Assembly: GCA_008690995.1 (NCBI GenBank)
Contig: VRMN01000018.1
Span: 191,892-255,891, forward strand
DNA: 64,000 bases
From: Porphyridium purpureum
Lineage: Eukaryota; Rhodophyta; Bangiophyceae; Porphyridiales; Porphyridiaceae
Direction of reading: 5' to 3'
The translations under genes were made by a program, and so were the position numbers. This document shows, one piece after another, positions 1-8,499 of this stretch. Numbering within the stretch: the stretch's first letter is position 1; every line of letters starts with the position of its first letter. A model generated the notes under the pieces. That model did no database searches and was not told where the DNA came from. It saw only the letters and a list, made by a program, of their open reading frames with translations.

Positions 1-159
1 ACGCGTTGGTGGTTGGGTGTGTGGAATGAAGTGAATCGAGTGTGGGAGAGATAGGGAGAGCGGGGAGAGGGAGAGAGCGGATTAGAAGAGGGGAAGGGGA
101 AGGGGAGGGGGGGGGGGAGGGTGTGTGTGTGTGTGTGTGTGTGTGTGGGAGAGGCAGGG
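1..159. other. Upstream region with purine-rich tract and GT microsatellite
   Basis: This stretch precedes the first gene. It holds a G/A-rich tract (about 45-120) followed by an uninterrupted (GT)n run at about 120-147 that ends 12 bp before the chosen ATG. The downstream reading frame stays open through the GT run, reading alternating Cys and Val, but only from a GTG codon, so I treat it as 5' untranslated DNA. No other element is visible. Confidence 0.6.
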
Positions 160-2340
160 ATGGTTCGAGGGGATTCGAGCGCCAGCGATGTGTCGCTGCA
201 GTCGGCGCCCAAGCTGGGCGGCGCGAGCTCGACGACGTCGTCCCGCTCGGTGTCGCGGCAGAGCTCCTCCGCGAGCGTGAAGAGCTCCGCGTCCAGCACC
301 GTCGCGCCGCCAAAGATTCAGCCGCCAAAGTCGACTGCTGCCGCGGGCGCGGCAGTGGCGAGGCAGAACTCGCAGGTGCAGAACAGCGCCGAGGTCGTGT
401 CTGGCCCGCCGCCGCCGATGCGCGATAGCCAGGGGGACCTCGTCTCAAATGTAAAGGCCGCGCCAAGGCCGGGCGGCTCGCAGGCGAGCTCCAAGAACGT
501 CTCGCGCTCGAACTCGCAGCAGAGCAGCCGCGCGGTATCGCGGCAGAACTCGAGCGCGTCGCAGCAGGCCGCGCGCTCGGGCACAGGGAGTCGTCAGCTG
601 TCGAGGCAAAACTCAAATGCATCGCAGCAGGGCGCGGCGTCGGGCATGCCGCCCCGCTCCAAGAGCCAGATGGCCGCGAGTGCCGCGGCTGCCACGGCGG
701 GCACGAGCGTGATCGAGAATGAACAGAGAGTGATGGGCGGCGCAGACCTGTCGAAGTCGAAGAGCCAACGCGAGCGCAAGATTCAAATGGGCATGGAGTG
801 GAACGAGGAAGACCAGGAGTGGATGTTCATTCCGCGCCAGGCAAGCTACCAGGTGAACCAAGAGTTGGACGACATTATTCTCATGGTGAAGAAGGGCGAG
901 ATAGACGTGTCTGAGGACGCGCGCCGCCCTTCGGTCATACGTATGGACTCGACAGCGTCTTCCATCACGTCTGGGCCCCGCCCGTCGATGGACCGACGCA
1001 AGGTGCATCTGCCCGACTTCATTGCCGGAAGCGGGCGCCCGATGATTCCCTTTGCCTCTTACGGAGAAAAGTGGCCGCTCGACGTGTTCTCTCTTGCACA
1101 TAATGGCATTCGCAAGGAGCTCCAGGACTGCTACGAGATCATGATGTACTTTGAGATCAATTGGAAGGAGGCGCTCGATGATGAGGTTCGCCGTTTCTTT
1201 GCGTGGTGGGATATCTTTTTCCAGTTTGTGCTTCACTACTTTGAGGCCGAGGAGCAGGTGCTGTTCCCGTGGTTGCTGGAGAAGGCCTTTTTACCGGATC
1301 CATTCCTGGAAGGGCCACGCAACGATCGCAAGTACAAAATGGCAAGAGTCCTGAAAGGCATCGCAAACTCTGAAAGGACTTTTATGAAGAAGGAAATGCG
1401 CTCGGAGCTGGTGACAAGCCTGAAGTATTCGGTGGATCGGTTGTCGGTCATGATCCTGGATTACTTTGGCGAGCAGGAGATAATCCTGCCTCCAATTGTG
1501 TTTAAGAATTTCACGCTTGAGGACAAGAAGCAGTACGATAAGAAGCTGGTGGACTTTTTCCTCAAGTGCCCGCAGTCTGGGATGGACATTATCATGCTGT
1601 CGCGTTGGCAGTTGGGCTGGGAAAATCACGACTCGAGTAAGAGAAAACAGCGCGAGTTGAACGAGCGCGCGGTGCAGGAGTGGAGGTACGATAACCTGCA
1701 CCACTTTAAGTGGGCGTCGTATGCGCTGTGGGAAAAGTCGTACTTTGAAAAGCAGGTGAAAACGGTCATGTACTTTCGAGATCAGAGGGCGATTGCCCAG
1801 AAGCGGCTTGATATGGAAGCCATGGCCATTGCAAATAGCAAGCGAGGCAAGAACGTGCGGTGGAACGCGGAGGTGCAGTCGATGACGATCACACCGCGCA
1901 ATGTGAACGGAAGCCAGCACGGCACGCCAGTGACCACACCGAGAACCCAGCAGTCCTTCGCGAGGACCAAGAGCGACGACGCCCGCATGCCTTCGAATCT
2001 GACTGTCGTGCCAGGCGGACCCAGCTCGGTGTACGCGCCATCGCGCGGGGTGTCGACCATGACCACGGCATCCGGTAAGCACCAGCCCGTCAAAGAAAGC
2101 AGGATTCCCTACCAGCTGGAACCAAAGAACCAGGCCATCTTCTTAAACATGGACGACGCGCTCGAGTCACGCAAGGGCAGCACGGTCAAGAGTGTGAACT
2201 CGGCGGCGTCCAGTCGCAAGTCTTCGTTCAAGTCGGGCGCCTCGTCAGCCGCGTCGTCTCGGCGCGCGTCCAGTGTAGGCCCATCTTCGCGCGCCGCGTC
2301 GTCACACTGGTCGGAGTTTGAGTTTGAGGACGCTTACTGA
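160..2340 (+). CDS. Hemerythrin/HHE-like domain protein with Ser-rich low-complexity ends
   Basis: This 726-residue protein has three parts. Residues 1-200 are rich in Ser, Arg and Gln, with recurring SRQNS/SRQSS motifs. A helical core at about 300-480 resembles the hemerythrin HHE cation-binding fold. The tail is again Ser/Arg-rich (SSRKSS, SSRRASS) and ends in an acidic EFEFEDAY. In the core, H314 lies in LAHNGIRKEL, and H359 with E362 and E364/365 lies in LHYFEAEEQ. The second half has YFGEQE where the fold usually has a His ligand, so metal binding may be altered. Proteins of this fold bind di-iron or sense oxygen or redox state; a role here is inference. ATG at 160 follows the GT repeat. 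The Arg-x-x-Ser-like motifs suggest phosphorylation, and the convergent neighbour is a kinase that carries the same SRQNS motif. Confidence 0.6.
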   Translation: MVRGDSSASDVSLQSAPKLGGASSTTSSRSVSRQSSSASVKSSASSTVAPPKIQPPKSTAAAGAAVARQNSQVQNSAEVVSGPPPPMRDSQGDLVSNVKAAPRPGGSQASSKNVSRSNSQQSSRAVSRQNSSASQQAARSGTGSRQLSRQNSNASQQGAASGMPPRSKSQMAASAAAATAGTSVIENEQRVMGGADLSKSKSQRERKIQMGMEWNEEDQEWMFIPRQASYQVNQELDDIILMVKKGEIDVSEDARRPSVIRMDSTASSITSGPRPSMDRRKVHLPDFIAGSGRPMIPFASYGEKWPLDVFSLAHNGIRKELQDCYEIMMYFEINWKEALDDEVRRFFAWWDIFFQFVLHYFEAEEQVLFPWLLEKAFLPDPFLEGPRNDRKYKMARVLKGIANSERTFMKKEMRSELVTSLKYSVDRLSVMILDYFGEQEIILPPIVFKNFTLEDKKQYDKKLVDFFLKCPQSGMDIIMLSRWQLGWENHDSSKRKQRELNERAVQEWRYDNLHHFKWASYALWEKSYFEKQVKTVMYFRDQRAIAQKRLDMEAMAIANSKRGKNVRWNAEVQSMTITPRNVNGSQHGTPVTTPRTQQSFARTKSDDARMPSNLTVVPGGPSSVYAPSRGVSTMTTASGKHQPVKESRIPYQLEPKNQAIFLNMDDALESRKGSTVKSVNSAASSRKSSFKSGASSAASSRRASSVGPSSRAASSHWSEFEFEDAY

Positions 2341-2598
2341 TTTGGACAGAGATTTTTCGCAGTGCAGCTGGTGGCTAGTCTTCTGAGATTTTCGTATATT
2401 AATTTTTTTTTTTTTTTTTTTAATCTTTCCCTCTTAAAGCGACGGCTTTGGGACCGCTGGCGTCTCGAAGACAAGGCGCTAGGTGTGCATGATGCTCGAC
2501 GAGCTCGCTGTACAGGTCGCACGCGCAGTAGGCGTGTCTATCTAATTTCATTCTTTTCACGAGTGGTTACTCGTTTTGTTTCCACGGCGCACTCCACT
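2341..2598. other. Convergent intergenic region with long T tract
   Basis: This 258-bp gap separates two converging genes. It contains a run of about 18 T at 2404-2422. No gene was recognised. Confidence 0.5.
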
Positions 2599-5061
2599 TC
2601 ATTGCGGTTCTTCGTCCTTGCTCATTTCATGCTCAGGCTCCTTAGGCTCAGCAAACAAGACGAGCGAAGAGCGCGCATCTAATGATGGTGCAATCTCCCC
2701 TCGCCCTTCAAACAAATTCTCCGTAGGCTTTCGCACAGCTTGCAGGAAGGGTTCTGGTCCTGACTTGGATTTCCGTAACCGCCGTGCAACCCCGCTCAGA
2801 GCGCGACCTAGGATAGAGCTACCGGTGCGGTGGGACATGCTGAAAGACACACCGCGAGAAGTCCTAGCGTCCGCTGGAGTCGAGCTGCCATCGTCTTCCT
2901 TTGTAGACGCCTTTCCTATAGAACCCAGCTTTTTCAACTGCTCACGCATGCTGCCGCCTGCCCTCAGTCCCCCCGATGCTGATCGCTCGTGCACCAAGGA
3001 AGGCTTGCCTGATTCCATGTCCCCGAGGACATGGCCCGACGGCGAGTTGGGCTGTTCGTCGTTAAAGTTTCCCACCAAAAGCCCAGACAGGCCGAGCAAA
3101 CGAGGTGTGATAGGATTGCTGCTGGAAAAGCCGTGATCATCCTGTGACGTTCCTCTTGTGGCTCTCTTCAGGACAGAGTGGCTGCGCGCTGCGCTAAAAA
3201 AGCGGTGCTTGAGAGCGGCGCGCGCACTTGGCCGCCGTCCAGGATCCCGTAGCAGAAGCTGTGACACGAGATCTTTCGCACTGGCCGACACATACACCCA
3301 CTCGCCCGATTCAAAGTCTAGCTCTCCCGACAGCACTTGTTTCATGGTCTCCAAATGGGTACGTCCTTGAAATGGTAGCTCACCCACGAGCAGCTCGGCC
3401 ATGATCACGCCCGCGCTCCACGTATCGACTTTGAAGCCATAGTTTTCCGAGCACAAAATTTCTGGCGACGTGTACTCCGGTGTGCCGTACGCGCCGCTTG
3501 TGTATCGCTTTCGCCAAGGGAAACGCTCTGGGAACAAATAGGACATGTTGAAGTCGATAATCTTGAGCGTAGGGAGCGACGCAGCAATGTCGTCCAAATC
3601 AACATCGGCTTCGAGCATGAGATTTTCGGGCTTGATGTCACGATGAATGATCCCATTCGCGCTCAGAAATAAAAGGCCTTCGAACAGCTGCAACATGATG
3701 CCCATCACGGTTTCTTCCGGGATCCGAACGGGCGCTAAGGAGCCCGGACTTTGGCGCCGTACCAGCGCGCTTCTCAAATTCGGACCTTGCAGGTACTCCA
3801 TCACAAGAAACACAGACGGGGTCAGCATGCGCTCTCGCACGGGGTGGAGGCTGCCCGAGGCCTCTGCAGAATATGTGTCTTGCGTGTGCACGACATCGGG
3901 CGTACTTGGAGTCGCGTCCTTTGACCAAGAAGCCACATACCTTTCCAGCTGCGAATCCTGGGAAGAAGAATAATGAACGAGTCGAGGCAGGTCTGGGCTG
4001 CATTCGTCGCAGGACACAAAGTACTCAAGGTACTCCACAATATTGCGATGAGTCAGTTTCTTACGCGCAACTTCTGCCTCGCGCAACATACACTCCATCT
4101 CACTGACAATCGCCTGCTTTTCAGAGCCGAGCGTGCTGAGGTCAATGCTATTCGACAGGAGGACATTATCCTTCCGGCTCGACCGAGTGGGCGCCATGTC
4201 TGAATTTAGCCCTTTCGAATTCCCCATTACTGCACGAACAATGACTTCCTCGACAGGCACCCCTTGCCAAGTTTTGACGACGACCAAGTCCGAGTGTGCA
4301 GTTGCGCGGCTGCTGGCTGTGGGCGGCGCACTGGCCAGTTTCGCGGTTTCCTTTAGCTCAAGCTCATAGGCAACGCCACCTCCACTACCAGCACCATTGC
4401 TGGACGCGTGCGGGAAAAAGGAATAGCTGTTCAACGGCCGCGCGGTGTAAACACTTCCGTACACGCCTGCGCTAAGGCATTGCTCGAGCTGATACGCGTC
4501 CTTGAATCGCGCGCCTGGTGCCGACTGCCGGAACAAGCTGAACGCTCTGCCAGCCGGGCGCACATTGCTGTTCTGTCGGCTTCCCGTGCTCATGGCCAAG
4601 GTCTGTTGTCCACCAGACGTGCTCAAGCGTGCCACACATTCGCTCGACGCGACATCTGGCGTATTTCCCACGCGCGTCACCGAATGACGGCGACTAGAGC
4701 TTCTACTGCTCATCTGCCTGTGCGATGTGTCTGGGGACCGTACCTTATTTGGCGAGCGCAGCCGTTGGTGAACTGAGGTGTCTAGCGACCTGGCAACGCC
4801 AGTTTCCAACTCGAAGAAACCCTGCGCGCCTGCCATCTCTTCGTTGCCAATATTATTGTCTCCATACGAAGCAGTGAGGCTCCGCTCCATAGGAATGACC
4901 GGCGCTTGCGCCGCATCCTGCTGAGCGTGCAGCAGTCCGTAGCCGGCGGCTCCCATGTTTGCCGACGAGCTCCTCCGAAACCCCACATTGGCGCCGCGAG
5001 CCACAACCGCGTCCTCGGACGCGGAGGGACGCATGGGCAGTCCGCCCGACACCGCGGCCAT
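2599..5061 (-). CDS. Ser/Thr protein kinase with DFN in place of DFG
   Basis: This 820-residue protein has a Ser/Arg-rich N-terminus, a kinase domain (about 190-625) and a low-complexity tail. Visible motifs are a glycine loop SAGVYGSVY (197-205), VVK lysine K263, a candidate alpha-C Glu near 328-330, HRDIKPEN (473-480), DFN (503-505), GTPEYTSPE (526-534) and DTWSAGV (546-552). The loop has Ala where the first Gly usually sits, and the Mg-binding DFG is DFN. HRD, its Asp and the downstream Asn are intact, so activity is possible. Large insertions lie between the lysine and alpha-C, and before the hinge. The family phosphorylates Ser/Thr, and the layout is closest to CAMK/AGC-type kinases; a subfamily cannot be assigned. 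The frame is open to 5256, but the ATG at 5061 is followed by MAAVSGG and seems the likelier start. Confidence 0.85.
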   Translation of the reverse strand: MAAVSGGLPMRPSASEDAVVARGANVGFRRSSSANMGAAGYGLLHAQQDAAQAPVIPMERSLTASYGDNNIGNEEMAGAQGFFELETGVARSLDTSVHQRLRSPNKVRSPDTSHRQMSSRSSSRRHSVTRVGNTPDVASSECVARLSTSGGQQTLAMSTGSRQNSNVRPAGRAFSLFRQSAPGARFKDAYQLEQCLSAGVYGSVYTARPLNSYSFFPHASSNGAGSGGGVAYELELKETAKLASAPPTASSRATAHSDLVVVKTWQGVPVEEVIVRAVMGNSKGLNSDMAPTRSSRKDNVLLSNSIDLSTLGSEKQAIVSEMECMLREAEVARKKLTHRNIVEYLEYFVSCDECSPDLPRLVHYSSSQDSQLERYVASWSKDATPSTPDVVHTQDTYSAEASGSLHPVRERMLTPSVFLVMEYLQGPNLRSALVRRQSPGSLAPVRIPEETVMGIMLQLFEGLLFLSANGIIHRDIKPENLMLEADVDLDDIAASLPTLKIIDFNMSYLFPERFPWRKRYTSGAYGTPEYTSPEILCSENYGFKVDTWSAGVIMAELLVGELPFQGRTHLETMKQVLSGELDFESGEWVYVSASAKDLVSQLLLRDPGRRPSARAALKHRFFSAARSHSVLKRATRGTSQDDHGFSSSNPITPRLLGLSGLLVGNFNDEQPNSPSGHVLGDMESGKPSLVHERSASGGLRAGGSMREQLKKLGSIGKASTKEDDGSSTPADARTSRGVSFSMSHRTGSSILGRALSGVARRLRKSKSGPEPFLQAVRKPTENLFEGRGEIAPSLDARSSLVLFAEPKEPEHEMSKDEEPQ

Positions 5062-5876
5062 TCTTTCTCGCGCGGCCGTCCACGTCCGGACAGGCACAGC
5101 TCGAGCGCACTGTTTGTCGCATGTGAGGCACGAACACGCGCGTCGTCCGCTGGGTGCCCGCACGCACGCGAGCTTTACCGCGACCTTTACCCGCTGCTTG
5201 CTCGTGTCCCACTTGCAGCAACATCGCCGCAAGTACAGTCCAAGCACAATGTACACCCACTGTACCTCATCTACCCTGCAACTGAACCCCGAAGCGGCGC
5301 AGCTTGAGAGGAATCCCGGCAGCCAGCTGACCGCACCAACGTTGGACGCCTTGCCCTTCTTCAGCTGGCACTCGTTCCGTGCCCACAGTCACGATACCCA
5401 CGCCATACACCGAGCCTGATCCGCAGTTTACCTGCTTACCAACACACAGCCTCTTCACACCTTTCGCCACATATTCCTCGAAATTCACTCCCACCATCAA
5501 TCTCACGTCCGCAACCAAGTTTCTTATCAGTTACCGGTTACTCGCCAGCCGTTAGTCGCTAGCCGTTAGCCGTTACTCGCTAGCCGTTAGTCGCTAGCCG
5601 TTAGTCGCTACCCGTTAGTCGCTACCCGTTAGTCGTTAGCCGGTCACTTTTTAGTGTACACCGGCGCTGACCCACATTTGTGTAGTGTACAGCGATGATG
5701 GGGTGGTGGTGTACAGTTATCACTTCGCAGTAGTGTACAGTTCACGAAAACGCAAGCGGCTGGAGCAGGCGCGGATCGAACAAAGTGGGCGGCTTGAAGG
5801 CGAGGTGAAGATGGGGAAGAGAAAGTCCATGGTGGCGGCAGGGTGGTGGTGGTGAGGTAGGAAAGGGTCTTTGGCG
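5062..5876. promoter_or_regulatory. Divergent promoter region, kinase / NDUFB11
   Basis: This 815-bp head-to-head gap contains GTACAGT at 5233-5239, 5711-5717 and 5735-5741, and ACTGTAC at 5259-5265. The related TAGTGTAC core occurs at 5652-5659, 5683-5690 and 5731-5738. A 14-bp tandem repeat lies at 5549-5643. No further gene was recognised. Confidence 0.55.
5549..5643. repeat. Tandem repeat, 14-bp unit
   Basis: About six and a half copies of CCGTTAGTCGCTAG, with variants ending CTAC or TTAG and a 7-bp half unit CCGTTAG between the first and second full copies. Slightly diverged copies continue upstream to about 5533. It sits in the middle of the divergent promoter. Confidence 0.9.
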
Positions 5877-6245
5877 ATGAGTCAGCTGCGTCGCTTATTT
5901 GGGCGATCGACAGGGCTTCGCGTGGCGCTTCGAGGGGACAAGCATGAAGAGGTGTTCAATGAGCCGGGCGGGCGTTTGTTTGGCGAACCGCTGCGGAAGC
6001 CCGGTGAGAAGCGCAAGTGGGACGACTGGGAATTGCCCACGTACGTGTGGATAGTGGGCACCGTGGTCATGTGGTGGGGGTTCAAGCTCGTGCCGAGGGA
6101 AGAGTCGTTCCAGGATTGGGCCCTCGTCGAGGCAAAGGCGCGCCTCAAGGAGCGGGAGGCAAGGCTGGTCGAAAAAAAGAAGGCGCGCGAAGAGACCGAG
6201 CGCCAGTCTACCTATTTTATGGGCCCGAAGGAAGAACTGGAATAG
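5877..6245 (+). CDS. Mitochondrial complex I subunit NDUFB11/ESSS
   Basis: This 122-residue protein matches the ESSS subunit of mitochondrial NADH:ubiquinone oxidoreductase. This is a single-pass accessory subunit of the membrane arm. A short Arg-rich N-terminus (RRLFGRSTGLRVALRG) could be a mitochondrial presequence. It is followed by LFGEPL and the family signature RKWDDWELPTYV (46-57), one membrane segment (about 56-70), and a charged helix with FQDWALVEAKARLKERE. In plant ESSS proteins, as I recall them, the same order RKWEDWELP, membrane helix, then a W-A-x-x-x-A-x-x-R-L helix is seen. The start is ATG at 5877; a TTG two codons upstream was ignored. The 3' end is 35 bp from the convergent gene. 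Confidence 0.75.
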   Translation: MSQLRRLFGRSTGLRVALRGDKHEEVFNEPGGRLFGEPLRKPGEKRKWDDWELPTYVWIVGTVVMWWGFKLVPREESFQDWALVEAKARLKEREARLVEKKKAREETERQSTYFMGPKEELE

Positions 6246-6280
6246 ATCGTACTTTATCGGACTGCGCGGAGCGTTTCGTT

Positions 6281-7042
6281 TTACTCTTCGTTCTCTTCGC
6301 TCAAGTAAATATCTTCCGGCACATCGCCGACGAGAATCGGTACCAGCACCGCGATTTTGTGCACGAGGATGCCGAGAATGGTCGGCAGAAGGGACAACTC
6401 GTCTGGATTCTTGGCCACAATAAGCAGCGTAATGGCAAAGACGCCGATGCGCGTCGCACTCCCCGAGCTCGCACCACCCGTGCCCTCGCTCGCACTCACA
6501 GCGAGACTGTTCACTGATCGACCCAGCAGGACCGTATAAAGCACGCTGGCGGATGCGCCAAGCCCAAAACTCAGCGCCGCCATCGATCCCGCAAATGCGA
6601 ACACGCCCGCGCCACCAAGCGCGCCCAGCGTCATTGTGTCCAGAATCAGCTGCTTCCGGCTCCGGTCGTACGCCTCCAAATCGCGGGCACGCTGGCGCTC
6701 CTTGTCCAGTGCGTTCGAGCTCATCTGCGCCGCACGCCCAAACTTCTTCTCCGCCGACGCAACTGTCACGCTCTTACCCTGGTCTCTCCATGGAGTCGAC
6801 GCCGACTCTTCGCGCTGTAGCGCGGCGTAAGCCTCGCGCACCAGTGCCTTGCTGCGCTTCAGTTCTTCGACCTCGTCGTCCGCTTCTTCCGTCGGCTGCG
6901 CGCTCTTGTCATACATTCGGATGCCTCCGCGAGCTCGTCCCGCACATCTCGGCGTTGCCACGCACGACGAGCATGTCGCGCGCAACCCGAGTGCCCCTAC
7001 TTTACGGCTGGCCTCCACCCAACCCGAGCCCGCAAACGCCAT
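6281..7042 (-). CDS. CGL160/AtpI-like plastid membrane protein
   Basis: This 253-residue protein has an N-terminus of transit-peptide character (rich in Ala, Arg, Ser and Cys, about 1-42), a charged soluble part (43-130) and a C-terminal membrane part with about four hydrophobic segments. The pattern GASASVLYTVLLGRSVNSLA resembles the AtpI/CGL160 domain (G-A-G-x-x-x-x-x-Y-x-R-x-L-G-x-S-V). A final segment near ILVHKIAVLVPILVG precedes an acidic tail. In Arabidopsis, CGL160 helps assemble the membrane part of the chloroplast ATP synthase. That role for this protein is inference from similarity and topology. The start is a true ATG. The upstream neighbour is divergent, with only 72 bp between the start codons. 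Confidence 0.6.
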   Translation of the reverse strand: MAFAGSGWVEASRKVGALGLRATCSSCVATPRCAGRARGGIRMYDKSAQPTEEADDEVEELKRSKALVREAYAALQREESASTPWRDQGKSVTVASAEKKFGRAAQMSSNALDKERQRARDLEAYDRSRKQLILDTMTLGALGGAGVFAFAGSMAALSFGLGASASVLYTVLLGRSVNSLAVSASEGTGGASSGSATRIGVFAITLLIVAKNPDELSLLPTILGILVHKIAVLVPILVGDVPEDIYLSEENEE

Positions 7043-7114
7043 TCCACGACTTGCTTCGATTGTTCCCGTCCAACTTCCGAGACGACCGGTTTGCGGCGAC
7101 AGAAAGTGTCAAGT
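7043..7114. promoter_or_regulatory. 72-bp shared divergent promoter
   Basis: Only 72 bp separate the ATGs of the CGL160-like gene (-) and the pseudouridine synthase gene (+), so the two must share their promoter. No GTACAGT motif is present. Confidence 0.45.
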
Positions 7115-8242
7115 ATGGAGCTTCATCAGGCATTTATATGTGCGGCTTGGACGGTGAGTGCATCCCGTCCGTCCGACCGCGCGAGCATTAGCGACCGCAC
7201 AACAGTGGGTATGCGGCAAAGGCTGCCAGCCGATGCCTTGAGCCTGTTTGGCGACGCGAGTACGGTGCGCGCGGAGCGGTTTCTGAACACTTTGAACGTG
7301 ACGCTGTCACGCAGCGAGTCCGGTGGCAAGAAAGGCGCGGAGCTACTGAGAAGGCGTGTGCTGGAGATTCACTACGCAGCGATTGGAGCAGGTAGCAACG
7401 AGGTGCATCGCGTCAAATCGCCGAAAGACAAGATTCCATTGAAGCACTTTCTGTTGGACGTGCCACGTCGCGGCGACGATGAAAGCGAGGCAGAGCATCG
7501 AGAAGCGTGGCAGAAAGCAGAGGACGCACGCGCACGATCAATTACGCTGGATGGTGTGCCCGTCGGAGATTTGGTGCGCCCAATCCATGTCGCGCTCTAC
7601 AAGCCTGTAGGCTACGTCTGCTCGCGCACGAGCGAACCAGTGTCGCGCGCGGACACAGATTTGGCGGCTGCAGCGGCCCCCGCTGAAACAATATATTCGC
7701 TCTTGCCAGACTTTGCCCAACCAGGAAATGAGCGGAACGGGCTCAAAATGCCAATTGCGTCGATCGGGCGTCTGGACAAGATGGCGAGCGGGTTGGTCCT
7801 GCTAACACAAAGCGGTGGATTGAACCATCTCCTCACATCACCTAGCAGGCACGCGCCCAAGTGCTATCGTGTGGAGCTCGCAGATCCGGTTGAGCCGACG
7901 GATGCGGCGAAGATGTGCCAGGCTTTTGAGAGCGGGAGTGTCGAAATCTTGGAACGTGGGAGAGGCGGCCAGGAGCCGTGCAAGCCGGCTCCATGCACGC
8001 AGCTTGCACGACATGTTTTCGAAGTACTTTTGTACGAAGGAAAGTATCACCAGCTACGGCGCATGTTCGGCTCGTTCGGGCACAAGGTTATAGGCATTCA
8101 TCGGGAATGGATTGGAACCAAACACCACAATCTTGCGATGTGGAACCTCCAAAAGCCCGGCGACTGGAGCCTCGCAAGCATTTACGATCTCGCACTGCTT
8201 GCCGACGTACAAAACGGAGGTCAGCAACCTGACGCCGTCTGA
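7115..8242 (+). CDS. RsuA/RluB-family pseudouridine synthase
   Basis: This 375-residue protein converts uridine to pseudouridine in structured RNA, by family. The catalytic block is visible as IGRLDKMASGLVLLTQSG, whose GRLD Asp is the expected nucleophile. The entry strand VALYKPVGYVCSR and the C-terminal YHQLRRMFGSFGHKVIGIHRE are both typical of the RsuA/RluB/E/F subfamily. The region ERFLNTLNVTLSRSESGGKKGAELLRRR may be a degenerate S4-like RNA-binding part. The family is bacterial in origin and usually acts on organellar rRNA in eukaryotes, so a plastid or mitochondrial target is likely but not shown. ATG at 7115 is the first in-frame ATG; ATG at 7211 is an alternative that would drop 32 residues. 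Confidence 0.85.
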   Translation: MELHQAFICAAWTVSASRPSDRASISDRTTVGMRQRLPADALSLFGDASTVRAERFLNTLNVTLSRSESGGKKGAELLRRRVLEIHYAAIGAGSNEVHRVKSPKDKIPLKHFLLDVPRRGDDESEAEHREAWQKAEDARARSITLDGVPVGDLVRPIHVALYKPVGYVCSRTSEPVSRADTDLAAAAAPAETIYSLLPDFAQPGNERNGLKMPIASIGRLDKMASGLVLLTQSGGLNHLLTSPSRHAPKCYRVELADPVEPTDAAKMCQAFESGSVEILERGRGGQEPCKPAPCTQLARHVFEVLLYEGKYHQLRRMFGSFGHKVIGIHREWIGTKHHNLAMWNLQKPGDWSLASIYDLALLADVQNGGQQPDAV

Positions 8243-8499
8243 AACAAGTTTCTGGCAAGGGGCGGAGACGTAGCCTTGTGCATGGATGCGCGTCGCGTTT
8301 CACCGTGTCTATCGCAGGCCTGCATCATTCGCGAGCAAGTTTCGATCAAACTCTTCTTGCATGTACAGTTCACACCCGTTGGTAACTTGCACGAGAGTTC
8401 CGAATCTTCGGCCAGAGACAACGTGATCTGTAGCCGACAGCTCTCGATATTCCGGGAAAATTTAAGCAGCGATCCAAATCGAAACGACCGCACGCAGAG
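8243..8499. other. Convergent intergenic region
   Basis: This 257-bp gap holds one GTACAGTTCAC (8363-8373), the extended form of the recurrent motif. No gene was recognised. Confidence 0.4.

Noticed and set aside
121-159. Cys-Val extension of the first gene through the GT microsatellite
   Set aside because: It starts from GTG and is just the translated microsatellite; ATG at 160 is the first proper start.
1291-2082. A 263-codon antisense frame in the hemerythrin-like gene
   Set aside because: No domain, and the opposite strand carries the recognisable fold.
5549-5643. The 14-bp repeat as an interstitial telomere tract
   Set aside because: The unit CCGTTAGTCGCTAG has no G-run of telomere type and lies inside an active promoter region.
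7153-7205. A possible 53-bp intron (GTGAGT ... CAG) near the 5' end of the pseudouridine synthase gene
   Set aside because: Splicing would shift the frame and needs an upstream ATG in another frame that I could not find; the unspliced frame is open from ATG 7115.
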